A stretch of 64,000 nucleotides of DNA from Streptomyces sp. TRM70350 (GCF_019219825.1 NZ_JAHUXH010000030.1:32679-96678); one strand, 5' to 3'. Counted from the stretch's first letter, positions 46,371-54,956 are shown. Program-made: numbers and translations. Notes: generated by a model not told the origin, from the sequence alone.

Positions 46371-47015
46371 TCAGGCCTGGCGCAGGTCCTCCACGGTCAC
46401 CGCCGTGCCCGGCAGGTCGGAGCGGGCCGGGGCCCGCAGACCGTCCAGGAACAGCTGCAGATGCCGGTGCACGAAGCGGTCGACGCTGAGGCACGCGGCA
46501 CCCGCCGGAGGGCGGCTGAGCTGGGCGACGGCGATCATCAGATCGCCGACCCCCACGTCGGCGCGGAGCTGCCCGGCCGCCCTGGCCCGTGCCATGACGG
46601 TCCCGACCAGCCGCTCGACCCGGTGGCGTGCGGCCTCCAGGTCGGGGTGGTGCTCGTCGAAGGTGCTGGAGATCATCGGGCACAGCGCGCTGATCCGCTC
46701 GTCGGCGGCGGCGTGCACGAAGCGCTCCAGCGCCGTGAAGGCGTCGCCGTGCTCCGCGAGGGCCTGCTCGGCGGCCAGGGCCGTACGGTCCATGACCGAG
46801 CAGACGACCTCGCGGACCAGGGCGTCGCGGTCCGGGAAGTTGCGGTACACCGTGGCGTTGCCGACACCGGCCCGGCGGGCGATCTCGTCGAGCGGCACGT
46901 CGGGCCCGTGCTCGACGAACATCTCCCGGGCGGCGGTGACGATCCGCTCCCGGTTGCGCACGGCGTCGGCGCGCGGCCGGGTCGCCTTGCGCGGCACGGG
47001 GGTGGCGGTCTGCAC
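46371..47015 (-). CDS. TetR-family repressor
   Basis: 214 residues from a GTG. HTH: VPLDEIARRAGVGNATVYRN. The C-terminal domain resembles the group with SBP/EthR-like ligand pockets. Lies directly upstream of the DHA2 exporter on the same strand. Two identical-type dyads at 47065-47121 precede it. Confidence 0.9.
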   Translation of the reverse strand: MQTATPVPRKATRPRADAVRNRERIVTAAREMFVEHGPDVPLDEIARRAGVGNATVYRNFPDRDALVREVVCSVMDRTALAAEQALAEHGDAFTALERFVHAAADERISALCPMISSTFDEHHPDLEAARHRVERLVGTVMARARAAGQLRADVGVGDLMIAVAQLSRPPAGAACLSVDRFVHRHLQLFLDGLRAPARSDLPGTAVTVEDLRQA

Positions 47016-47064
47016 GGCGTACTCCTTGGTGACGGTTGCTGATGGCTGAGGCCGGTGGGCGATC

Positions 47065-47121
47065 CGGGGAGTGATCCCCCGTTTCGCTCGTACGCCGGGT
47101 TAAACGGGGAATCGTCCCCCG
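47065..47121. promoter_or_regulatory. Two TetR operator-like dyads
   Basis: CGGGGAGTGATCCCCCG (47065-47081) and CGGGGAATCGTCCCCCG (47105-47121) share the form CGGGGA-N4/5-TCCCCCG and start 40 bp apart. They lie 50-106 bp upstream of the TetR start and before the divergent protease gene. Confidence 0.7.
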
Positions 47122-47323
47122 GTTATTTCCCCGCGCCGAAAGATGTCCTGTGACCCGTGTCACATCGCTCCGCCGCCTCGGTCACACCCCCGCTGACCGG
47201 CGCTTACTCAGCGAAAACCCACGATCGGTCTGCTCCAGCGCGCGCCCGCGCCGCACCCGGCACAGGGTGAATCGAAAGGATGCAGCCGGAGACCGGTGGC
47301 TGCCTGGAGCGAAAGGTCCATGC

Positions 47324-48607
47324 ATGCAGCCGTCCCGCCGTCGGATACGCCCGCGCCGCGCGGCCGCGCTCGGCGCCGTGACCGCCGTGACCCTCGCGGT
47401 GAGCACCTCGGCCGGCACGGGCCACCACACGGTGGGCTCGGCGACGGCGGGGGCGCGGCCGCTCACCACCCTGTCCCGTTCCTCGGCCCACGGGCCCTGC
47501 ATGATCAGCGGCAGGGCCGACGTCCAGATGTCGGAGGGCATCCCGACCCCCCGCGGCTACTCCCGCTCCACCGGCACCGTCCGCGCCCTCACCCTGATGA
47601 TCGACTTCTCGGACGCGCCCGGTAAGGGCAGCGCGCTGGACCGTTTCCACGAGTTCTTCCCACAGACCCAGGAGTGGTTCCGCACCAGCTCCTACGGCCG
47701 TCTGGACTACCGTCCGGAAACCCCGATAGCCGACTGGCTGCGGATGCCGAAAACATTCCAGGCGTACGGCATAGAGCGCGGCGCGCCCTTCGACCCCGGC
47801 TACCGGAGGCTCGTGCAGGACATAGTGGCCGCGGCCGATCCCAAGGTCGACTTCCGCGAGTACGACCTGCTGAACGTGCTGGTGACGCCGAACGCGGGCC
47901 CCTCCGCGCTGGACACGGTCCTCTCGGTGACCTTCGCGGGCAACAACGAGGCACCCACGGCGGACGGCGTGGCCGTGGCCAACGCCTCCTTCGTCTACTC
48001 CCGCCAGGACGACGGCTCCGGTTCCTACGACCGCACCGGCTACCGCGTCCTGCCGCACGAGAACGGCCATGTGTTCGGCCTGCCCGACCTCTACACCCAG
48101 GAAGGCGGGGGCGCGGTCGGGCACTGGGACATCATGAGCGAGGACTGGGGCGCCAACAACGACCTCCTCGGCTGGCACAAGTGGAAGCTGGGCTGGCTGG
48201 ACACGGCCCAGGTGACCTGCGCGTCCGACCCCGGCACGACCGAGCACACCCTCACCCCGCTGGCCCGCCCCGGCGGCCCCAAGCTCGTCGTCATACCCCT
48301 CGACCGGCGCACCGGTTACGCCGTGGAGCTGCGCACCCGCGACGGCAACGACGAGGCGGTGTGCCGACCGGGCGTACTGATCTACAAGGTCGACGCGGAC
48401 GTGGACACCGGCCACGGCCCGGTGACGGTGTACGACTCCCGCCGCGACAGCGGCGGCTGCACCCGCAGCCCGAACGTCCACGCCGAACTCTCGGACGCCA
48501 CGTTCACTCCTGGGGAGTCCTTCGAGGACCGGGCGCGGGGGGTGCGGATCGTGGTGGCGGGGGCGGATTTGGCGGGGGATCATGTGGTGCGGGTTACTCG
48601 GCGGTAG
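47324..48607 (+). CDS. Secreted M6-like zinc metalloprotease
   Basis: 427 residues, ATG at 47324 with GAAAGG upstream. A twin-basic signal region (RRRIRPRRAAALGAVTAVTL) leads export. The catalytic motif is HENGHVFGLPD (HExxHxxGxxD), preceded by a beta-rich domain (LTLMIDFSDAP typical of M6 immune-inhibitor-A-like proteases) and followed by GHWDIMSEDWG (Met-turn). Acts outside the cell. An upstream in-frame ATG at 47150 would give an improbable leader. Confidence 0.88.
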   Translation: MQPSRRRIRPRRAAALGAVTAVTLAVSTSAGTGHHTVGSATAGARPLTTLSRSSAHGPCMISGRADVQMSEGIPTPRGYSRSTGTVRALTLMIDFSDAPGKGSALDRFHEFFPQTQEWFRTSSYGRLDYRPETPIADWLRMPKTFQAYGIERGAPFDPGYRRLVQDIVAAADPKVDFREYDLLNVLVTPNAGPSALDTVLSVTFAGNNEAPTADGVAVANASFVYSRQDDGSGSYDRTGYRVLPHENGHVFGLPDLYTQEGGGAVGHWDIMSEDWGANNDLLGWHKWKLGWLDTAQVTCASDPGTTEHTLTPLARPGGPKLVVIPLDRRTGYAVELRTRDGNDEAVCRPGVLIYKVDADVDTGHGPVTVYDSRRDSGGCTRSPNVHAELSDATFTPGESFEDRARGVRIVVAGADLAGDHVVRVTRR

Positions 48608-49063
48608 GGGGTGGGTGGGGGCTGGGGGGCTGGGGCCTGGGGTGGACTGCGCGGGGCGGGGGATGGGCTGGGCGGCGCGGGGCTGGCGGGGCTGGGCCCG
48701 GGGGTGGACTGGGCAGGGCGAGGCTGGGCGGCGCGGGGCTGGCAGGGCTGGGCGGCGCGGGTGATGGGGCGGCGCGGGTGATGGGGCGGGGCGGTAGGGG
48801 TTGGGCAGTAGGGGTGGGGCGGTAGGGGTGGGCAAGGCTCAGGGGCGAGCGGACCCGGCGCGGGTGTCGCGACCGTAGGCGGGGTAGGCGGCAGCGCACG
48901 AGCCCGCGAACCCGGCCCAGGAATCGCGACCACAGGCAGGGCGGCAAGACCCACCAGCCAGCGAACCCGGCGCAGGCTTCGAGGCGACAACCGGCCCTGC
49001 CCTGGGGGCGGGACGGAGCGGACCAGGCGCGGGTTTCGTGACGCTCTCCGGGGCGGACCAGGC

Positions 49064-49156
49064 GCGGGTCACGCGGCGTCGGCCAGGGCGGGCACGCGGC
49101 GTCAACCGGCGCGGGCACGCGGCGTCAACCGGCGCGGGCACGCGGCGTCGGCCGGG
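49064..49156. repeat. Four 23-24 bp GC-rich tandem repeats
   Basis: GCGGGCACGCGGCGTCAACCG-type units begin at 49064 (variant), 49088, 49111 and 49134. The whole gap 48608-49225 has no convincing gene: 48608-48840 is a G-rich tract with many GGGG runs, and 48840-49060 holds imperfect copies of GCGAACCCGGCGCAGG-like sequence. Confidence 0.8.
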
Positions 49157-49225
49157 GCGTGCCGGACACGATCCGGGGATCCGCCGTTACCGTAGGCCTG
49201 CCGCGATCGCCGTACCGGAGAGAAG

Positions 49226-50899
49226 ATGCCCGCCAACCCCACGCTGAAGGAGGCCGCCGCCCCGGCCGTGCCGGACGAGGCGGTCACGCCGCTGATCCGC
49301 GGGATCACCGTGCTGCGGCAGCTGACGGAGGCGGGCGGCACCCTCAGCCTGAGCGCGCTGGAACGCGCCACCGGCCTCGCCCGTTCCACGGTCGACCGGA
49401 TCACCTCGACCCTCGCGCACATGGGGTACGTCCGCCTGGACGGCCGGGACGCGGTCCTCGCCCCCCGCCTGATGGAACTCGGCAACGCCTATCTGGCCGC
49501 CCTGCGCCTGCCCGCCCTGCTGGACGCCCGCGCGGACGCCCTCGCCGACGAACTGGACGAGTCGGTCTCCCTCGCGGTCGCCGACGGCGACGGCATCCGC
49601 TTCATCCACCAGGCGACCCGCCGCCGCGCGATGTCCCTGAGCTTCCGCATCGGCGACCTGCTGCCCGCCGAACGCACAGCACCGGGCCCGCTGTTCGCGA
49701 CGGAGTGGACGGCAGAGGACTGGAAGCGCTGGCGGGCACGCCGGGCGGCGAACCCGGAGAACCGCGACTTCCCCGCCGTACCCCCGGCCGAACACCCACA
49801 CCCCACCGAGGAGTTCACACGGCGCTCGACCCAGGCCCGGCAGGACGGATGGGCGCTGGACGACCAGTTGATCGAGCCCGGGCTCGTCGCGGTGGCGGTT
49901 CCGGTACGGGATCCCCGTACCGGCCGGATCGCGTGCGCGGCGAGCGTGGTCAGCCACACCAGCCGGCACACCGCGACCGGCCTGCGCGACACCCTGCTGC
50001 CCCGGCTGCGCGCGGCGGTGGCGGCGATGGAGGAGGACCTGCGCACGGCACCCCGCCCGGAACCCGCCCCCGCCCCGTCCGGGCTGGCGACCTGGACGGG
50101 CGCGTCGAAGCAGGAGCTGGGCCGGGAGTTCGTGGAGTCGCTGGCCCGCGGCCTGACCGTACTGACCGCCTTCGGCGAGGGCAGGGCGGAACTCACCCTG
50201 ACGGAGGTCGCGAAGGCGACGGGCCTGGCCCGGGCGACGGCCCGCCGGGCCCTGATCACCTACGAGCACCTGGGCCTGGTCGCCCAGTCCCGCCCCGGCA
50301 CGTTCACCCTCACCCCCCAGGTCCTCTCCCTCGGCTACCCACCCCTGTCCCGCACCTCCCTCCCCCACATCGCCGCCCCGCACCTGGCCGCGCTCGCCGC
50401 GCGCATCCACGAGTCGACGTCCCTCGCCGTACTGACGGCGGCCGGGGACGAGATCCAGTACACGGCGCGGGTGGCGACGGCCCGGGTGATGAGCGTCAAC
50501 ATCACCGTGGGCACGCGCCTGCCCGCATACGCCACCTCCATGGGCCGCGTCCTACTGGCCGACCTCCCACCCGCCGCCCGCACGCTCGGCCCCCTACGCC
50601 AGCTCACGCCCCGCACGATCACCGACCCGCGCACCCTGACCCGCACCCTGGACGAGGTCCGAAACCAGGGCTACGCCCTGGTCGACGAGGAACTGGAGGA
50701 GGGCCTGCGCTCACTCGCGGTCCCCGTGCGCGACCGTACGGGCCGCGCGGTGGCCGCCCTCAACACGGCGATGCACACCTCCCGGCACACCCTTCAGGAA
50801 TGCGTCGACCACCTCGTCCCGACCCTCCGCGAGACGGCCGACGCGATCGAGGCGGACCTGCATGTGTCGGCGCGCTTCACTCGGGTGCCCCTGAGCTAG
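49226..50899 (+). CDS. Tandem double IclR-family regulator
   Basis: 557 residues, twice the usual length of about 260. Both halves carry an IclR winged helix and ligand domain. Half 1: LSLSALERATGLARSTVDRI, then DESVSLAVADGDGIRFIHQA. Half 2 (from about residue 300): LTLTEVAKATGLARATARRA, then HESTSLAVLTAAGDEIQYTA. IclR proteins act as dimers or tetramers, so one chain may act as a pseudo-dimer. The second half resembles PcaR/PobR regulators of aromatic acid catabolism. No target gene is visible nearby; the next feature is tRNA-Arg. Confidence 0.9.
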   Translation: MPANPTLKEAAAPAVPDEAVTPLIRGITVLRQLTEAGGTLSLSALERATGLARSTVDRITSTLAHMGYVRLDGRDAVLAPRLMELGNAYLAALRLPALLDARADALADELDESVSLAVADGDGIRFIHQATRRRAMSLSFRIGDLLPAERTAPGPLFATEWTAEDWKRWRARRAANPENRDFPAVPPAEHPHPTEEFTRRSTQARQDGWALDDQLIEPGLVAVAVPVRDPRTGRIACAASVVSHTSRHTATGLRDTLLPRLRAAVAAMEEDLRTAPRPEPAPAPSGLATWTGASKQELGREFVESLARGLTVLTAFGEGRAELTLTEVAKATGLARATARRALITYEHLGLVAQSRPGTFTLTPQVLSLGYPPLSRTSLPHIAAPHLAALAARIHESTSLAVLTAAGDEIQYTARVATARVMSVNITVGTRLPAYATSMGRVLLADLPPAARTLGPLRQLTPRTITDPRTLTRTLDEVRNQGYALVDEELEEGLRSLAVPVRDRTGRAVAALNTAMHTSRHTLQECVDHLVPTLRETADAIEADLHVSARFTRVPLS

Positions 50900-51014
50900 C
50901 CAACGCCCGGACGAGCACTTCCGGCATCTCGCCCGCCCAGTGCAACACCCCCGCCGCACCCCCGATCCGGTACCCTGTGGACCGAGCGCCCTGACCCACC
51001 TCAGGGCCAGCTCC

Positions 51015-51090
51015 GCCTTCGTAGCTCAGGGGATAGAGCACCGCTCTCCTAAAGCGGGTGTCGCAGGTTCGAATCCTGCCGGGGGCACCA
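51015..51090 (+). tRNA. tRNA-Arg (anticodon CCT), integration target
   Basis: Complete cloverleaf: acceptor GCCTTCG/CGGGGGC, anticodon loop with CCT (reads AGG), T arm GCAGG-TTCGAAT-CCTGC, encoded CCA. A perfect 7-bp inverted repeat (GCCCTGA/TCAGGGC) lies 8 bp upstream. The serine recombinase reading frame on the other strand runs into this gene, marking the left end of the element. Confidence 0.95.
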
Positions 51091-52786
51091 AAGTAGTTTT
51101 ATTCAAACCTTCGACACCCCGAACGGGGCTGCGAAGGTGAACAGAGAGACCCCCGGCCAGCGTGCCGGGGGTCTTCTTGTTGGCGGACGACGCAGGTCGC
51201 TCCAGGACGTCTCGCAGCCTGGCCTGCCCCTCTGCGCGATCAGTCAGAACCGCCTGCCCTGCATCCAGGACGTCGCCGTCGAGCAGTGCGTCGAACGGTT
51301 CGGCGTACTCGCTGTGGACACCGTCCTCGTCGATCATGAGGTGCGTGAAGAACGCCTGATTGAACAACCTGCGCAGCTGCGGATCGGCGGTCAGGTACGC
51401 AACGTGACAGTCACGGGCAAGGTCGAGGGCGCGTACGAGGTTGGCCTCGATGGCATCGAACGTTGCCGTAGCCGCGCTGAGCCTTCCCTCGATAGCGGTC
51501 AGCTGGTCGGTGATGCGCTGCTGCTCGCTGGCGATGAGGTCCATCGGGACTGCACCGCTGTAGATCGCTTCGAGCAGTTTCTGCCGCTGTGTGGTGAGCT
51601 TCGCTTTTTCGGCCAGCAGGTGCTTGTGCTCATCTTCAGCGTCCTTGCGGTAGGTGGCGAGCTCAGTTCGGAGGCTCTCCTCGATCACGTCGCGGAGCTC
51701 GGGGGCGAGCCGGACGGTGGCCCAGTGGTCCTCGACCATCTTCTCGATCTTGGCGATGAGCAGCGCTTTGCGGGTACAACTGGTGGTCTTCTGGTGGCGC
51801 CCGAGGCAGACGAAGTACGGATAGACAACGCCATGGCGGTTCTTGGCGTTGGTGATGATCAGGCGGCTGCCGCAGTCACCGCAGAAGACGCTCGACTTGA
51901 GGTAGTGCGGGTGCTCGCGCTGGCGTTCGCCGACGAGGTTGGCGGCAAGAACGTCTTGGACCTTCTGCCAGGTGACAGGGTCCACCAGCCGCGCGTGGCG
52001 GCCGGGATAGGCAACACCCCGATACACCACCTCACCCTTGTAGTAGGGGTTGGTCAGGATGCTGTGCAGGACGTTGGGTCGGATCGGGCGAGATGGCATC
52101 TTGGGGGTTCGCCTTGTAGTGAGCCCCCTGGTCTCGAGTTCGTCTGCCAGTGACCGTAGTGTCCACCCGCCACTGGCGAAGGCGACAAACGCCCAGATGA
52201 TCAGCTCGGCGCGCTCGGGGTCCACTTCTACCGTGCGCTCCTCACGACCCTCGTGCGTACGACGCACGACGTTGAGGTAGCCGAGTGGTGCCTTGCCCGG
52301 GGTGCCGCCGGTCTTGGCCTTCTGACTCATCCCTTTGTGAACTTCGGTAGCCAGGTTGCGTGAGTAGAACTCAGCGATGGACGACATGATGCCGTGGAGC
52401 AGCATCCCCGATGGTGTCTCGTCGATGTTTTCCGTCGCGGAGACCAGGGTTGCGCCGGCTTTCTTGATAGCCAGAGTGATCTCGACGTCGTCCACGCGAT
52501 TCCGTGCCAGACGGTCGACCTTGTGGACGAACACGTAGTCGACGGGATTGTCTGCCAGGTAGCGCAGCATCCTCTGGAGATCGGGCCGGTCTGCTGATTT
52601 CGCCGACTCTCCTGCGTCGACAAATTCGGCGACGATCACAGCGCCGAGGCTCTCGGCCTTGCGGCGATTCGCCTCGCGCTGCGCAGGGATGGAAAACCCT
52701 TCCGCCTGCCCACCCTTCTCGGCCTGCTCCTTGGTCGAGACTCGCAGATAGGATATCCCCATCTTCACGGCGTTAGATTCAGTCAT
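51026..52786 (-). CDS. Large serine recombinase (integrase)
   Basis: 586 residues. Resolvase domain: GISYLRVSTKEQ with catalytic Ser17, then YVFVHKVDRLARNRVDDVEI. Recombinase domain about 165-290 (GKAPLGYLNVVRR; ILTNPYYKGEVVYRGVAYPG). Zinc ribbon FCGDCGSRL...C...C near 310-345, then a long coiled coil (about 375-450). The stop codon lies inside tRNA-Arg: the last 21 or so residues (PPAGFEPATPALGERCSIP) are the tRNA read antisense, so the native C-terminus in the free element is probably different. The stop of a 28-codon ORF overlaps its ATG. Confidence 0.92.
   Translation of the reverse strand: MTESNAVKMGISYLRVSTKEQAEKGGQAEGFSIPAQREANRRKAESLGAVIVAEFVDAGESAKSADRPDLQRMLRYLADNPVDYVFVHKVDRLARNRVDDVEITLAIKKAGATLVSATENIDETPSGMLLHGIMSSIAEFYSRNLATEVHKGMSQKAKTGGTPGKAPLGYLNVVRRTHEGREERTVEVDPERAELIIWAFVAFASGGWTLRSLADELETRGLTTRRTPKMPSRPIRPNVLHSILTNPYYKGEVVYRGVAYPGRHARLVDPVTWQKVQDVLAANLVGERQREHPHYLKSSVFCGDCGSRLIITNAKNRHGVVYPYFVCLGRHQKTTSCTRKALLIAKIEKMVEDHWATVRLAPELRDVIEESLRTELATYRKDAEDEHKHLLAEKAKLTTQRQKLLEAIYSGAVPMDLIASEQQRITDQLTAIEGRLSAATATFDAIEANLVRALDLARDCHVAYLTADPQLRRLFNQAFFTHLMIDEDGVHSEYAEPFDALLDGDVLDAGQAVLTDRAEGQARLRDVLERPASSANKKTPGTLAGGLSVHLRSPVRGVEGLNKTTLVPPAGFEPATPALGERCSIP
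51148..51173. terminator. Strong hairpin inside the recombinase frame
   Basis: GACCCCCGGC pairs perfectly with GCCGGGGGTC around CAGCGT, followed on the + strand by TTCTTGTT. A second stem-loop (ACCTTCG...CGAAGGT, 51107-51138) precedes it. It fits a terminator for the tRNA transcript but also faces the leftward recombinase gene, whose frame passes straight through. Confidence 0.65.
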
Positions 52787-52869
52787 CGCACACCTCCAGT
52801 TTCGTGAATCGCCTGCGTGTGGCGGCGGGTTGGTGTTGCTGAATTATTCGTTTCGAGTGGTCTGCTCAC
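52783..52869 (-). CDS. Possible 28-aa leader ORF coupled to the integrase gene
   Basis: A GTG at 52869 sits 7 bp after AAGGAGGG, a near-perfect ribosome site, and its 28-codon frame ends in TGA overlapping the integrase ATG (ATGA). The peptide is polar (SRPLETNNSATPTRRHTQAI...). The good ribosome site and coupling argue for translation; homology is unknown. It is too short for a known excisionase. Confidence 0.45.
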   Translation of the reverse strand: MSRPLETNNSATPTRRHTQAIHETGGVR

Positions 52870-52889
52870 AGGAGTCCCTCCTTTCTCGT

Positions 52890-53336
52890 TCACGCCGACA
52901 CCGCTATCGCTTCGCGGGCCAGAACCCGGCAGGCGAAGTGCCGTGCCAGGCTTTCCCAGTCCGCATCGCTGAATTTGGCTGATGCCCGGCGTATTGGGTG
53001 ATCGATTATCTGTTTGAGTTGGTGGAGCACGGTAAATGCTCGCTCGTCGGCCGAGTCGCCTTCTCGCACATGGATGTGCCATCGGCGATTCGCCCAGTAC
53101 GTGATGCCAGGTGCGGGCAGGCGGGCGACCGACTCCACGACGACTGTGGGGATGAGGCTCGTGACGTGGGCTGACACTTGGTGCGTGGTGCCTGGTAGTA
53201 GTCGCCCAAGGAGGTCGGCTTGTCTGTTAGCGATGTGCCGCATCGCGTTCATGGACTTCGCCGGTCTGCGACCGATGGTGCGTAGCGCGGCAAGTGTTCC
53301 GAGGTTAGCGGGGCTGGCGCCTGTTGCTGTATTCAT
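52890..53336 (-). CDS. ImmA/IrrE-like protein with a degenerate active site
   Basis: 148 residues, ATG behind GAGGAGG. The central part (GITYWANRRWHIHVREGDSA, then ERAFTVLHQLKQIIDHPIRR) fits the ImmA/IrrE metallopeptidase core, in which actinobacterial versions usually read FTLxHExxHxxDHP. Here the motif is HQLKQ, so the catalytic Glu and second His are missing. It lies 27 bp downstream of the XRE repressor, the immR-immA order of ICEBs1-like elements. It may be an inactive regulator or binding partner. Assignment is by pattern only. Confidence 0.6.
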   Translation of the reverse strand: MNTATGASPANLGTLAALRTIGRRPAKSMNAMRHIANRQADLLGRLLPGTTHQVSAHVTSLIPTVVVESVARLPAPGITYWANRRWHIHVREGDSADERAFTVLHQLKQIIDHPIRRASAKFSDADWESLARHFACRVLAREAIAVSA

Positions 53337-53363
53337 AGTGATCCTCCTCTCCCCATCCGACTC

Positions 53364-53762
53364 TTACTTCTTTTCTGGATTCTCTGTCTCGTCTTCGAAC
53401 GGTGCGGGACCACCGGGGTCGAGCCCTTTTTCTGTAATGAGCTTCTGGACGTACTCGTCCACCGAGGCGATAGCGTCTTCCGAGAGGTCGTAGCGTGTAC
53501 GCAGGTAGGTGCTCATACTGGGCAGGTCGGATGGGATAACGTACCCCGCCATTGCGAACAGATCGGAAAGTGGAACTTCGAGCGCAACCCCCAGAGCCTT
53601 GAGTGTGTCCAGTGTCGGGGAGATCTTGCCGTGCTCGATTCGCGTGATTCCACCGGCGTCCAGGTTGGCTTTTCTAGCCAGCTCCCGGACACCCAACTTC
53701 CGCGCGTTCCGTAAGCTCTTGAGGTATTCGCCGAATTGTTTTTTGGTGTCCTGCGTCGCCAT
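53364..53762 (-). CDS. XRE-family repressor (ImmR/cI-like)
   Basis: 132 residues, ATG behind AAGGAG. HTH: FGEYLKSLRNARKLGVRELA, then RKANLDAGGITRIEHGKISP, TLDTLKALGVALEVPLSDLF. The C-terminal region is acidic and short. With the ImmA-like gene next downstream it resembles the phage-type switch that keeps ICEs silent. An AATTGT-TG-ACAATT palindrome lies 58 bp upstream. Low GC compared with the chromosome. Confidence 0.85.
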   Translation of the reverse strand: MATQDTKKQFGEYLKSLRNARKLGVRELARKANLDAGGITRIEHGKISPTLDTLKALGVALEVPLSDLFAMAGYVIPSDLPSMSTYLRTRYDLSEDAIASVDEYVQKLITEKGLDPGGPAPFEDETENPEKK

Positions 53763-53819
53763 CTCGAAGTCTCCTTTATTTATTTTCCCATTTTACCTCT
53801 TCCGTTGCTTAAAATCAGC

Positions 53820-53833
53820 AATTGTTGACAATT
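53820..53833. promoter_or_regulatory. Palindrome upstream of the XRE repressor gene
   Basis: AATTGT-TG-ACAATT is a perfect 14-bp dyad about 60 bp before the repressor start, in an AT-rich gap (53763-53959). It overlaps a TTGACA hexamer on the + strand. Likely binding site for the repressor itself. Confidence 0.5.
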
Positions 53834-53913
53834 TCGCAACGTAATTCCGTGGATACTTTCCGGAGTTCGAGGGGAAGTGTGACGCTTTCTTATAATGCCC
53901 TCCTTTTTTGAAA

Positions 53914-53946
53914 GCGAGCTGAGATGCAGGCGGCGCCTCAGCTCGC
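53914..53946. terminator. Stem-loop after the Replic_Relax gene
   Basis: GCGAGCTGAG pairs perfectly with CTCAGCTCGC 14 bp downstream of the Replic_Relax stop. It lacks a clean U-tract on either strand (it is followed by TTTC-AAAAAA on the complement), so may terminate weakly. Confidence 0.5.
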
Positions 53947-53959
53947 GTTTATGGTCGGC

Positions 53960-54787
53960 TCATGGCGGATCAGACCCCTCCGTCGATGGGTCCGAGTGGT
54001 CGCCGGTGACCAGCTGCCCAAACTCATCGACGGTGACCACCCGGAAGAGCCCCGGCTGTACCCCTGTATCGGCCGACAGCGCGGCCTCCAGGGCCCCACG
54101 TCGGGCCGTATCCGGGACAACCCAGGTGACGGCGGGAAACAGGCCGTGTCGGGCCTGGTGGGCGCCCGTGGCCGCGTAGCGCTGGTAGGTCTTGGCCTTG
54201 CGGACAACGACCGTGGGGTGCTCGGTGGCGCGGTCGGCCTCGAAGAACCAGTGGTCCTCGAAGTCGCCGCTGGCGGTGACGGCATACAGGTCGGGCTTGA
54301 GCCATTCGAGCGTGCCGTGCGGGTTGACGAACGAGCGCCAACACGAAGGTTCTGTCTCGACGTTGAGCACTTCAACGGTGCCCGCGCCGGCGAGTTCGTG
54401 AAGCTGGACGGCCAGTTCGGCAACAGCCAACGTGTGCGCCGTGAACGCCAAGGACGGCTCGACGTAGCGCCGCCGCTTCTTCTCTCCGTGCACGGTGCGC
54501 AGCAGCCGCTCGCCCGTGGCAGCGAGCTGCCAGACGATCCCCGACGAGCCGCTCCGCACGCCCCCGATGCGCCGAGTGAGCCGCGCCACCAGGCCGTGTG
54601 ATTCGAGTCGGGTAAGGACGCGCATCGTGGCGCCCGACGCGGCCGTGACGGTGGCATGGCCTCGGGCGAAGTGCAGGCGGCGGATCTGGGCAGTGCCGAG
54701 GAGCCGGTGAGCGCGTAGCGATTCCAGGACGGCCAGGTCGCGTTCGGAGAGGCGCAGTAGCAGGCTGGCGACATCGTTCGAGGTCAT
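53960..54787 (-). CDS. Replication-relaxation (Replic_Relax) family protein
   Basis: 275 residues, ATG behind GGGAGG. An N-terminal winged helix (RDLAVLESLRAHRLLGTAQI; RVLTRLESHGLVARLTRRIG) is followed by an alpha/beta domain (VEPSLAFTAHTLAVAELAVQ; FFEADRATEHPTVVVRKAKT). This is the PF13814-type family common on Streptomyces plasmids and ICEs, thought to aid replication or transfer. Last gene of the leftward transfer operon, 169 bp after the ATPase gene. Confidence 0.85.
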   Translation of the reverse strand: MTSNDVASLLLRLSERDLAVLESLRAHRLLGTAQIRRLHFARGHATVTAASGATMRVLTRLESHGLVARLTRRIGGVRSGSSGIVWQLAATGERLLRTVHGEKKRRRYVEPSLAFTAHTLAVAELAVQLHELAGAGTVEVLNVETEPSCWRSFVNPHGTLEWLKPDLYAVTASGDFEDHWFFEADRATEHPTVVVRKAKTYQRYAATGAHQARHGLFPAVTWVVPDTARRGALEAALSADTGVQPGLFRVVTVDEFGQLVTGDHSDPSTEGSDPP

Positions 54788-54956
54788 TGGACGCCTCCCG
54801 TCCGAAGCAGATGGCGGCCACCAGGTCCGCCGCCGTGACCCCCGAGTAGGGGGTCAGTCCCATCCCGCAAGGTGGGGCGTGGGGCGGAAGACCTGCGGAA
54901 ATGGCCGTGTGGCAGCGTCGCGAAACGTCGGGCGAAGACAGGGGCGAAGAGAGGCA

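Noticed and set aside
51137..52153. 338-codon + strand frame opposite the integrase
   Set aside because: Shadow frame; the complement encodes all serine recombinase domains.
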